A DNA stretch of 64,000 nucleotides. It comes from Rhizopus sp. PT2906. Lineage: Eukaryota; Mucoromycota; Mucoromycetes; Mucorales; Rhizopodaceae. Shown one piece after another: positions 36,820 to 47,583 of this stretch. The notes under the pieces are model-generated. The model was not told the origin of the DNA. It worked only from the letters and a program-made list of their open reading frames with translations, and made no database searches. Location: assembly GCA_025529335.1 (NCBI GenBank), contig JAMYHX010000033.1, positions 1-64,000 of the forward strand, in the 5' to 3' direction. The translations under genes were made by a program, and so were the position numbers. Within the stretch, counting starts at the first letter, position 1. Every line of letters starts with the position of its first letter.

Positions 36820-37698
36820 TTAAAACTTGTCCTTGTTAGCAAGAACATACTTTTCAAGAGTTTCCGGCTTTCTTCCTATCAAAATCTCGATACCATCCGT
36901 GATATATGCAGAATGAGCATCAATAGTAGCCATGGAAGTAGATGCCGTATAAGCGACAAGATGAGGGCAACCACAGCTCACGTATGCCTGATATTTTTCA
37001 GCAGCTGATATCTTTTTATATGTAATAGGACGATTGAGCACATGAGTAAAGATGTCTGCACGCTGTTTAGGTGTAATGGCATCACCACTAAGTTCGTAAA
37101 CAGCATCAGCATGCTTTTCTATATCCTCAGTCAAAATAGCTGCAGCCACTGCTCCAATATCATTTGGAGAAATCCACCCTTGAAGCTTGTCTTCGTCAAT
37201 AGTATCAAACGTAACATTGTCTTGTAGACGTTCAAAGACCAGAAAATTTGACATCAAACGAGTGGGACGTAGAGAAACACAGTAGCCACGGTTGGGCATA
37301 TTCAAAATAGCTTCTTCTACAATCCTAGATCGGTGACCCAAGTAAGTGGTACGCCAAGGATAGCTGGCTAGGATATCGGAGAGGTTAACAATTTGCTTTA
37401 TGCCTGATTCAAAGGCATATTGGCTAATCTCTGTTTTCAATTGCACATATCTTTCAATATCGCTTATAAGCAGAAACATTCTTGAATGACCGTTTAATGA
37501 ACCTTTCAAAGGACTGAGGTCATCAAAATTGCCAGGAACAACTTGAATGAGGTTGTTATTGCCAAAGAGAGCATTTACCTTATCAGTATCACGGGCAAAT
37601 AGTGTTACGGGCACCTTTTTGGCAAGCAGCTCACGAACAACACTCGTCCCAATGTTACCAGTTCCACCGACAATAAAGATACGCTCAGAACCTTGCAT
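36820..37698 (-). CDS. NmrA-like NAD(P)-binding protein
   Basis: Single-exon 292-aa atypical short-chain dehydrogenase. The N-terminal nucleotide-binding motif is VGGTGNIGTSVVRELL (GxxGxxG), followed by VTLFARDTDKV. Family phrases PGNFDDLSPLKGSLNG and VNLSDILASYPWR are present. The catalytic Tyr-x3-Lys of classical dehydrogenases is not evident. It may act as a redox-sensing regulator or quinone-oxidoreductase-like enzyme. Substrate unknown. Confidence 0.8.
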   Translation of the reverse strand: MQGSERIFIVGGTGNIGTSVVRELLAKKVPVTLFARDTDKVNALFGNNNLIQVVPGNFDDLSPLKGSLNGHSRMFLLISDIERYVQLKTEISQYAFESGIKQIVNLSDILASYPWRTTYLGHRSRIVEEAILNMPNRGYCVSLRPTRLMSNFLVFERLQDNVTFDTIDEDKLQGWISPNDIGAVAAAILTEDIEKHADAVYELSGDAITPKQRADIFTHVLNRPITYKKISAAEKYQAYVSCGCPHLVAYTASTSMATIDAHSAYITDGIEILIGRKPETLEKYVLANKDKF

Positions 37699-38607
37699 AT
37701 TGTTTATATTTAATGAAAGAAAGAAAGAAAGAAAGGAAAGACAAGCATATTCGATCTCAATTTATGTGATTCGATTGTGGGAAACATTAGAATTGCCGCA
37801 GCAGTTCAACGTCGGTTTTTGGTGAAAACAACGGTTTTTAGTCCTATTAAGCACAGTAATAAAGATCACCCGAAAGAAATCAAAAGTACAGTAATGGAAA
37901 CTGAAGTAGTTGCTTGTGAAATATCTAATACTTCACCAAATGTAACATGGTCTAAAGGCTCTGTAATAACATTTACGGATGCATAACATTCAACACAGGA
38001 TTTGTGCTAACTTTACACTGCTCTCATCATCCCAAGTCCGATCCTTGGACCTGTTTTTTATCCTGTGACTACTAATTTGTGGGCAACTGTCTTTACTTTA
38101 AAAATGACCTTGGGCTTCATAGAATTTTCTTTCATCTTCTCTCTTTCAGGCTCCATGAAAGCAACCCATACACGATAAAGAAGTTATTGGTATGGCCAGC
38201 ATGGAAGCCTACATTAAAAAAAAAAAGATAAGGTACATGCCGTCTGCCTCCTATGTATTGGAGTTCTTTCATAGTTGAGGTGAGGTTGCATGTATACATT
38301 TTATTTACACTAGTGTAAGATACATCTTTTTCAGAATTTTTTATTATTTGTTGCATCTTTTATTATTTTTTGTTGTCTGAAATTATCATTTTTTTTATCA
38401 GTGTGCAAATAAAGTGTATGTAAAGTAAGTAACAGCTATAACTGAAACTAGACTTAATAAAGACGAGATATAAGTTGTGTCCTTTTGAACAAGAAATGAA
38501 TGATGTAGATGCTGTTGTTGTTGTTGTTGTTGTATGCGTAGATGTGTGGTATGTTTGTATGGATTTGTTGTTGTATTCTCCTGTTCCTATGATATGTGTT
38601 AGATACA
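37699..38607. other. Intergenic stretch between the NmrA-like gene and GPI8
   Basis: 909 bp. It contains a GAAA tetranucleotide run (37716-37740) in the NmrA promoter and a TTG/TGT triplet run at 38511-38533. A 69-codon plus-strand open frame (37777-37986) ends SKGSVITFTDA and has no recognisable domain. No confident gene was found. Confidence 0.4.
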
Positions 38608-39742
38608 TCAACTGATAATATACAAAGTATTTACATCATCTATATTTTCTTCAAGAGGATACTTTGTCTTTGTTAATTCCACATTCTGCACATTACCAAA
38701 GAAGTCTGTCACTTTAACCTTGTTCAAAGGTCGTTTAAACAAATCTGAACGAATACCAGGATGAGAAGCAATCTTGATAGGATCATATGTATTAAACTAC
38801 ACAAAAGGTTAGAATACATAGATTGGCTCTATTGTAGTTATTTCTTACTAGATCCTGAAGCGTCATTTCACTCGTCATATCTATATTTTCCAATACTTCC
38901 AAGTTATAATAAGTAAAGCCATCAATCACTGCAACACCAATATCATGGTCAGTGTGATGCTATAAGGTAGCTCTACAGTCAGTTATATCCTTTTACTACT
39001 TCATACAATACTTACCGAATAAGAGCTTTCGTCTAATTCACTGCTCCCTGTGGCTAAAATGTTTGTAGAATTTATTTTGCTATACATTGTGTTTGCTTGA
39101 CAAGTATCGATCATAAACAGGATCTCGTTATATCTTTTCTTTTCTGCCATCTGTTTGAATGCATCTGCCAAGTCATAGGCACTGATTTCTTCGGCGTCCT
39201 GAAACTTGAGAAACTCATTGCCTCCATGCCCTGTCATGTAAACTAGAATGTTGGAACGATCGTCAGATAATAGCCGTTTTGATCTTGGTGTATTAGGTGC
39301 CACACGTCCTGTGAGCACTCTTATAAAGTTTTCGACTGTTACTTCATATCCTCGATAATCAACTTCTACATTGTCACCATAGAGATCAATATGGCGAGCA
39401 GCATTATTATAAACTGTAGCGGGGTATCGATTACGTGGATTACAGGAAACATCGTCTGCAAGCATAAGAATAATATTGGAATCTGGAATGCCTAATCGTT
39501 TAACAGTTCGATAGATAGAAAGTGTGTTGGCAACATGTCGATAATTGAACCAAAATCGAGAAGTGCAGACCTATTAAAAAAGCGTAAATGAAGGAGTATA
39601 TGATATATTCTAAACTTACTAACACTGCCCAATTATTGGTATGGCCACTCTGAGTAAAGAAACCTTCTATTGCGTCTTGTTGACAATAGATGGCAGTAAA
39701 GAATAATAAAAACAATAGGATTCCTCTTTTCACTGCCATCAT
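38608..39742 (-). CDS. GPI8: GPI-anchor transamidase catalytic subunit (GPI8/PIG-K)
   Basis: C13-family cysteine peptidase-like enzyme that attaches GPI anchors to proteins in the ER. It starts MMAVKRGILLFLLFFTAIYCQQ, a clear signal peptide, then SGHTNNWAVLV. Catalytic His lies in YMTGHGGNEFLKF and catalytic Cys in FMIDTCQANTMYS. Family blocks MLADDVSCNPRNRYPATVYN and ATGSSELDESSYS are present. Several short exons. As read, the last exon ends ENIDDVNTLYIIS at 38608 without the C-terminal membrane helix found in some homologues, so the 3' end could be longer or the protein may be tail-less. Confidence 0.9.
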
Positions 39743-39888
39743 CTATTTTACAATAAAATGTAAAGAATAAGAAAAATGTGTGTGTTTGTTCAATAGGAAT
39801 TAAAAGTCAGGTGTTTACTTCTCTTTTCTTTTCCCTTTCCTTCTCTCTCTCTCTCTCTTTTGTTTTTCTTTTTCTTCTTCTATTTATT

Positions 39889-40644
39889 ATGAGTCGTTTG
39901 ACGTCTTTACCTGATAAAGTCATTATAAGGGTAACAAGATATCTTGAATTACGAGATATTATTGAATTAGGTAAAGCACATAAAAAGTTATGTCATTGTA
40001 TCTATGCACAGCCCTCTGTTTGGACAAAGGATATTCTGTTTCCAATCAATGACCCTTCAATCACTGATCAGTTTATTAAACAAACAATAACTAAAATTAC
40101 ACGTAATTACGGAATCCTTGATATTCGAATGGTCAACCTTCCTTTGACTTGGTTTGGTTACTTTTTAATATTTGATCAGTTCGCTCATTCACTCACTTCG
40201 ATTACTATTCAATCTGATCATCAACTCTTTATGCAGCTATGCTATCATTTGACCCGATTCGCTACTGATTTAGCCATACTGCAACAAGATAATAAGATAC
40301 CATGTACGTTCAGGGAGTACGCCCTTGATCAGCCTAGTTCAAAAAACATGATTAAACTAGAACCAATACCGACCACATTACATTATATCAAGCTGGATGA
40401 CCCGCCTTTTGAAAGACTAGCTCATATCTCCATAGTAACAACAACAACAACAACAACAACAACCAAAACAGCAATAAATGCAGAACCAAAAGATCAAGAA
40501 ATTATATATCGACTAGAGTCTTTATTTAGCTTTTTAGCGGGTCAATCTATTCATCCAACCAAGCGATCAAGGTCACCTTCTCCTCGTACAAGCACCAGAA
40601 GGCACCAGTCGTCTTCTTCTTTCTCTCTTCCTGACACGTCATGA
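39889..40644 (+). CDS. F-box protein
   Basis: Single-exon protein of 251 aa, starting MSRLTSLPDKVIIRVTRYLELRDIIELGKAHKKLCH. That is an F-box (LPDKVI...YL..RDI..LGK....C) that would bind Skp1 in an SCF ubiquitin ligase. The rest has no clear repeat type; GILDIRMVNLPLTWFGY may be a leucine-rich-like remnant. It carries a nine-Thr run coded by ACA repeats and a basic Ser/Arg/Pro C-terminus (KRSRSPSPRTSTRRHQSS). The start after the CT-rich leader is chosen over an upstream ATG at 39778. Divergent from GPI8 by 146 bp. Substrate unknown. Confidence 0.7.
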   Translation: MSRLTSLPDKVIIRVTRYLELRDIIELGKAHKKLCHCIYAQPSVWTKDILFPINDPSITDQFIKQTITKITRNYGILDIRMVNLPLTWFGYFLIFDQFAHSLTSITIQSDHQLFMQLCYHLTRFATDLAILQQDNKIPCTFREYALDQPSSKNMIKLEPIPTTLHYIKLDDPPFERLAHISIVTTTTTTTTTKTAINAEPKDQEIIYRLESLFSFLAGQSIHPTKRSRSPSPRTSTRRHQSSSSFSLPDTS

Positions 40645-41064
40645 ACGCTTATTTGATTGGTTGGTTAATAAAATTACAATCTCCGTTTCATCCTTTTCAA
40701 CTCTATCAAAGCACATATACACACACTTGCTGATTATTGTAACTTTTGCTAGTATTATTATATTCTCTCTTTTTTTTTTTGAAAAAAGGGGATACATAAC
40801 ATATTACCTTCTATTATCTCTCTCTCTCTTCTTTTGTGTGTGTGTGAGTGAGTGTGTTTACTTGTGTATAGTTGTAAGCTGTTTGTAGGCTGTATTTTTA
40901 AGGAACTCAACTGACTCTTTCTCTTTTTTTTTTTAATTTTTTGCTCTTTTTAGTAGAAATAGAAACTAGAATAGCAAAATAATATAAGCAAGGTTAGAAC
41001 TCATACGCGTATATACAATTGTTTATATTGACTCAACCTTGATAGAACTTGACAGTTTTTCAAA
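40645..41064. other. Alpha-COP upstream region
   Basis: 420 bp without a gene, rich in CT and GT simple repeats (40819-40870). It includes the F-box 3' end and the promoter of alpha-COP. Confidence 0.4.
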
Positions 41065-44000
41065 ATGCAGATGCTTACAAAGGTATTCTCTCAAGTTTTT
41101 TACACCACAAATAGACATCATCTCTAACACCTAATTAGTTTGAATCAAAAAGCAACCGTGTCAAAGGTGTTGCATTTCATCCCAAGCGTCCCTGGATTTT
41201 AGCTTCTTTACATAATGGTTGCATTCAACTCTGGGATTATCGAATGGGCACTTTACTCGAACGTTTTGAAGAACACGATGGTAAAGAGCTTCTTTTATAA
41301 ATGAACTATTGTCAACCATCTTATTCCTCTCTAGGACCCGTAAGAGGCATCGCATTTCACCCTACTCAGCCATTGTTTGTCTCTGGTGGCGACGACTACA
41401 AGATCAAAGTTTGGAATTACAAAACTCATCGTTGTTTATTCACTTTAAATGGTCATCTCGATTATGTTCGTACCGTCTTTTTCCATCACGAGCTTCCTTG
41501 GATCATTTCTGCCTCAGACGACCAAACAATCCGTATCTGGAATTGGCAATCAAGAGCCTGTATTGCTATCTTGACAGGACATAATCACTATGTGATGTGT
41601 GCTCAGTTCCATCCCAAGACTGATCTTATTGTTTCGGCATCTATGGATCAAACTGTTCGTGTATGGGATATTACAGGTTTACGTAAAAAATCTCAAGCAC
41701 CCACTGCGATGTCATTTGAAGATATGAATCGTGCTGGACCGGGTAGTGATATGTTTGGAACTACGGATGTTATGGTCAAGTATGTCTTGGAAGGACATGA
41801 TCATGGTGTCAACTGGGCTTCTTTCCATCCAACATTGCCTTTGATCATCTCAGCCGGTGATGACCGTCAAGTAAAACTCTGGAGAATGAATGGTAAGTCG
41901 AACATATAAACTTGGTAACACGTACTAAATTGCTGCAAATAGACACAAAGGCTTGGGAAGTCGATAGCTGTCGTGGTCACTATAATAATGTTTCCAGTGC
42001 CATTTTCCATCCTCGACAAGACCTCATCTTATCTGACAGTGAAGACAAAACAATTCGTGTTTGGGATCTCACTAAACGTACTGCCGTGGCTACATTCAGA
42101 AGAGACCATGACCGTTTCTGGGTTTTGACGGCACATCCTGAACTCAATTTATTTGCTGCCGGTCATGATAGCGGTTTAATCGTTTTTAAACTCGAACGAG
42201 AGCGTCCTGCCTTCCAAGTTCACAACAATGAATTGTTTTATGTCAAGAACAACATCTTACATATTCACGATTTCCCCAGCACTGCTGATCAAGAAGTGAT
42301 GTCTGTTCGTAAATTGGGATCTCAATTTGTTGCGCCTCGTACACTTTCTTACAACCCTGCTGAGCGTGCTGTATTGCTTACATCACCTTTTGAGGGCGGT
42401 TCATACGAGCTATATCGTCTACCCAAGAACTTGGGCGGAACCTTGCAAGAGCCCTCGGATGAATCAATGAAGGGCACAGGCCACGCTGCTCTTTTCATCG
42501 CCCGTAACCGATTTGCTGTGTTTGATAAAACAAGCCAAGTCATTCAGATTCGTGATCTTTCTAACAAGGAAACCAAATCATTTAGAACACCTTCTCAAGT
42601 CACAGATATTTTCTATGCTGGACCTGGATCACTTCTTATGGCTACACCTACCTCAGTCATCTTGTTTGATATTCAACAACGCCGTGTTGTCTCTGAATTG
42701 ACCGTTGCTTCTGTAAAATACGTTGCCTGGTCTAATGATATGTCCATGGTTGCTTTGATCAGCAAGCACACAATTACGATTGCTACCAAAGAATTACGCC
42801 AAACAAGCCAAATTCATGAAACAATTCGCATCAAGAGCGCTACTTGGGATGATTCCAACGTTCTCCTCTACTGTACTCTGAACCACATCAAGTATGCATT
42901 GACCGAAGGTGATAACGGTATCGTTCGTACACTCGATCAACCCGTCTATTTGACACGCATGAAGGGCAAGAAACTCTTTGCTCTTGACCGTGATGGCAAG
43001 GTTCGTGAAATCACTATTGATCCCACTGAATATCGTTTCAAGTTGGCTTTAGTGAAGAAACAATATGAAGAAGTGCTTCATATCATTCGCACATCCAATT
43101 TGGTCGGTCAATCCATTATTGCTTATTTGCAAAAGAAGGGATATCCAGAGATTGCTTTACATTTTGTCAGGGATGATAAGACAAGATTTGAATTGGCACT
43201 TGAATGCGGTAATTTGGACGTCGCTTTGGAAACAGCAAGAGCTATGAACAAGCCTGATCACTGGGCAAAATTGAGCGCTGAAGCCTTAAACCACGGTAAT
43301 TTCAAGGTATGTTTATCTAAATATAAGCAAAGGACATGATAACAAACTGTTGATATATAGATTGTTGAATTGTGTTATCAACGCATCAAAAAGATGGACA
43401 AGCTATCCTTCTTGTACCTCTTGGAGGGCAATCAAGCCAATCTCTCAAAGATGTTAGAAATTTCCAAGCTTCAAAAGGATCCTATGCAACAATTCCAGAA
43501 TTCTGTCTATTTAGGCGATATACAGGAACGCATTCAAATGCTTGTGGATGTCGGACAGTTACCCTTGGCTTATATGACCGCCAAATCACATGGACTGACA
43601 GAACAAGCTGAATCCATTTTGGCCGCATCAGGAAAGGCGGAAGATGAAATTGAGTTACCTGAATCAGAAGAGTCTTTACCTTCTATTCCTCAACCTGTTA
43701 CCCACTTGGAGGATCCTAATTGGCCACTCTTGACCGTATCCAAGAGTTTCTTTGAAGGTGCCTTTGTCAAACAACAACAACAGCAACAAGATACTCGAGT
43801 ATCTGGTGACATCCATTCTGTTATCAACAAACCTAGCTTCACATACGATGACGCAATTGAAGAAGCAGGTGGAGACTGGGGAGATGATGACGACGATTTG
43901 GGCTTGGCTGGCGCTCCTAAGCCTGCACATGATAATCTTTTAGATACAGGTGATGATGAATTTGGCGTACCAGACGAAGAAGAAGGCGGTGGATGGGACG

Positions 44001-45045
44001 ATGATGATGATATCAAGGCTGAATTGGATGCTCAAATGGGTAATGTTGCAGCCAGAGAAACTGCTGAATTCGTTGCTCCAACAGAGGGTGTAAGCGAAAG
44101 CCTCATTTGGACGCAAAACTCCAATATTGCTGCTGATCACATCGCAGCTGGTGCCTTTGACAGTGCCATGCAGGTTCTTAATCGACAAAAGGGAATTGTT
44201 CATTTCGAACCATTGAAGCCTCATTTCTTGGCCATCTATCAAGCTTCCCATGCCCATGTCTCACATGTGTGTGGCAGCGGTACTGTACCTCTCCGTAGAA
44301 ATCCAGAGACATCTTCACCTCGCAATGCCTTACCTGTAGCAGTCTATACTTTCCAAAACACGATTTCTACACTGATTCAACAGGCCTACTCACTGTTCTC
44401 AAACGGAAAGCTGGCTGCTTCTTCACAGCTATTCAAGCAACTAGTACACATTGCCTTGTTCACTGTGACAAATAGTGATGAAGAAGCCAATGAGCTGACT
44501 CAACTAGTGGACATTTGCCGTGAATATCTCTTGGGTCTCTCCTTGGAACAAAAGCGAAGATCGATTGAAGGCACCTCACCCGATGAACTTAAGCGTGCCC
44601 TGGAATTGGCAGCTTACTTTACTCACTGTGAGTTGCAGGTGAAACATATGCACCTGGCATTACGTCAGGCTACAAAACAGGCGTTCAGGGCAAAGAATTT
44701 TAGTACAGCGTCACGATTTGCTACTCGATTACTTGAATTGGCACCTCCGCTCAAGATTGCTGATGAGGTAAGGAGAAGAAACAATGAAGTTTTATATTTG
44801 AAATTGATTATTCACCATCTTAATAATAGGCCCGCAAGATTCAAAGTGTCTGTGAACGCACTTTACAAGATGAAATGACCCTAAACTATGATCAACATAA
44901 TCCATTCGATGTTTGTGCCTATAGTTTTGAACCTATTTACCGAGGATCACCCAAGAAAACGTGTTGTTATTGTAAAGCATCCTATAAGCCTGAATATGAA
45001 GGCAAGGTGTGCGCCATCTGTGAAGTAGCAAAGATTGGACAGTAA
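41065..45045 (+). CDS. COP1: Coatomer subunit alpha (alpha-COP)
   Basis: Scaffold subunit of the COPI coat for Golgi-to-ER and intra-Golgi transport. About six exons. A six-codon first exon MQMLTK joins FESKSNRVKGVAFHPKRPWILASLHNG. WD40 repeats follow (GPVRGIAFHPTQPLFVSGGDDYKIKVWNY; LPWIISASDDQTIRIWNW; TDLIVSASMDQTVRVWD; LPLIISAGDDRQVKLWRMN). Next come the coatomer WD-associated alpha-solenoid (HIIRTSNLVGQSIIAYLQKKGYPEIALHFV) and an acidic linker (GGDWGDDDDDLG). The C-terminal domain ends in KTCCYCKASYKPEYEGKVCAICEVAKIGQ, with zinc-like CxxC pairs. Full length. HSP70 starts only 146 bp downstream. Confidence 0.97.
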
Positions 45046-45191
45046 TCAATTTAAGCTCAGTTTGATAATAAAATTCCATGATTTTCTTTGTTATTCCAAA
45101 CTTGTCACAATTTTTGCGCAAAAGATGTATTTAAAAAAAGGTGAAAATTTTTTTTGAGCTTTTCCCCCTTTTCTTTTTATTTATAATAAAG

Positions 45192-47347
45192 ATGTCTGAA
45201 GGAAAGTCTGGTAAGTGCTCGTAAAATGGCTGTTACTTGGCTTTATTAACCAGTTTTCTCTTTTTCCCTGTTTATTTATGAACAGTTGGTATTGATTTGG
45301 GTACTACGTAAGTATTATGACACATAAAAAGCGCGTCAAAAAGGAGATGACTAACATCCACTTTAGCTATTCTTGTGTTGGTGTTTGGCAAAACGATCGT
45401 GTTGAAATCATTGCCAACGATCAGGGTAACCGTACCACCCCCTCTTATGTTGGTTTCACCGACACTGAACGTCTCATTGGTGACGCTGCCAAGAACCAAG
45501 TCGCCATGAACCCTTACAATACCGTCTTTGACGCCAAGCGTTTGATCGGTCGTCGCTTCAACGAACCCGAAGTTCAATCTGACATGAAGCACTGGCCCTT
45601 CAAGGTCATTGATAAGGAAGGCAAGCCTATCATCCAAGTTGAATACAAGGGTGAGACCAAGACTTTCACTCCCGAAGAAATCTCTTCTATGGTCCTTATC
45701 AAGATGAAGGAAACTGCTGAAGCCTACCTCGGTGGCACCGTTAAGAATGCCGTCATCACTGTTCCTGCCTACTTCAACGACAGTAAGTCTCTTTTTTTTA
45801 GTGAAATTTTAGTGCGAACGGTCTCTTATTATTTTTAAGGTCAGCGTCAGGCCACCAAGGATGCTGGTTTGATTGCCGGTTTGAACGTTCAACGTATCAT
45901 CAACGAACCCACTGCCGCCGCTATTGCCTACGGTTTGGACAAGAAGGTTGAAGGTGAACGTAACGTTTTGATCTTCGATTTGGGAGGTGGTACCTTCGAT
46001 GTCTCTCTCTTGACCATCGAAGATGGTATCTTCGAAGTCAAGGCTACTGCTGGTGACACTCACTTGGGTGGTGAAGATTTCGATAACCGTCTTGTCAACC
46101 ACTTCATGCAAGAATTCAAGCGCAAGTTCAAGAAGGACATCTCTGGTAACGCTCGTGCTGTCCGTCGTCTTCGTACTGCTTGTGAACGTGCTAAGCGTAC
46201 CTTGTCTTCTGCTGCTCAAACCACCATCGAAATCGACTCTCTCTTCGAAGGTGTTGACTTCTACACCTCTTTGACTCGTGCTCGTTTCGAAGAATTGAAC
46301 CAAGATCTCTTCCGTAATACCATGGAACCTGTCGAAAAGGTCCTTCGTGACTCCAAGATTGACAAGTCTCAAGTTCACGATATTGTCCTCGTCGGTGGTT
46401 CCACCCGTATTCCCAAGGTTCAAAAGTTGGTTTCTGACTTCTTCAACGGTAAGGAACCCAACAAGTCCATCAACCCTGATGAAGCTGTTGCCTATGGTGC
46501 TGCTGTCCAAGCTGCCATTCTCTCTGGTGACACTTCCGAAAAGACCCAAGACCTTCTTCTTTTGGACGTTGCTCCTCTTTCCCTCGGTATTGAAACCGCT
46601 GGTGGTGTCATGACTGCTCTTATCAAGCGTAACACCACTGTTCCCACCAAGAAGTCCGAAATCTTCTCTACCTACGCCGATAACCAACCTGGTGTCCTCA
46701 TCCAAGTTTACGAAGGTGAACGTGCTCGTACCAAGGATAACAACCTTCTCGGTAAGTTCGAACTTACTGGTATTCCTCCTGCCCCTCGTGGTGTTCCTCA
46801 AATCGAAGTTACTTTCGATGTTGATGCCAACGGTATCTTGAACGTCTCTGCTCTTGACAAGACTACTGGTAAGTCTAACAAGATCACCATCACCAACGAC
46901 AAGGGTCGTCTCTCCAAGGAAGATATCGAACGTATGGTCAACGAAGCTGAAAAGTACAAGGCTGAAGATGAGGCTGCTGCTGCCCGTATCCAAGCCAAGA
47001 ACGGCCTCGAATCCTATGCTTACAACCTCCGCAACACTCTTCAAGATGAAAAGGTTGGCGGTGCTCTCCCTGCTGAAGATAAGACCAAGCTTACTGCTGC
47101 TGTTGATGAAGCTATCAAGTGGCTCGATGACTCTCAAGAAGCTTCCAAGGAAGAATATGAATCTAAGCAAAAGGAATTGGAAGAAGTTGCCAACCCCATC
47201 ATGATGAAGTTCTATCAACAAGCTGGTGGTGCCCCTGGTGCTGCTGGTGCTGCTCCTGGTGGCTTCCCCGGTGCTGCTCCTGGCGGTTTCCCTGGTGCTG
47301 GAAACAACGCTGATGCCGACGGTCCTTCTATCGAAGAAGTTGATTAA
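45192..47347 (+). CDS. Cytosolic HSP70 (Ssa type)
   Basis: ATP-dependent chaperone. Four exons: 45192-45210, a 22-nt exon, 45367-45782 and 45840-47347, giving about 654 aa. Exon joins restore MSEGKSVGIDLGTTYSCVGVW. Hsp70 signatures: IDLGTTYS, VLIFDLGGGTFDVSLL, VLVGGSTRIPKVQ. The C-terminus has GGFPG repeats and ends EEVD, the cytosolic TPR-cochaperone anchor. Codon bias is strong (high expression). Short first exons near the start are unusual for a heat-inducible Hsp70, and I see no clear triple nGAAn heat-shock element in the 146-bp upstream gap, so constitutive expression is plausible. Confidence 0.97.
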
Positions 47348-47583
47348 ATTATTTAATATTTTTCCTTTTCAATCATCAGGTTTTATTGTATCATAGAATT
47401 TATAGTAAAAAAAAAAAGAAAGAGGGAAAACGACGATTAGAAAACTTTTGAATAATCTATACATATGCTTAATAAATTCAACTGTTTTGTACCAAATATA
47501 CCATTTGCCTGTTTTAGACCTGAATATCTGATTTTAAATTTTTGCTCTATGTGTGTGAAATGCATAGTCTTTTTTTTCTTGCA

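Noticed and set aside
37777..37986. 69-codon plus-strand frame after the NmrA-like gene
   Set aside because: Short, in a promoter region, with no recognisable domain.
38363..38611. Possible GPI8 terminal exon with hydrophobic segment
   Set aside because: Candidate donor and acceptor sites do not restore the phase, so it was not added to the gene.
45809..47221. 470-codon open frame antisense to HSP70
   Set aside because: Long antisense frames are a well-known by-product of HSP70 codon bias. The sense strand clearly encodes HSP70.
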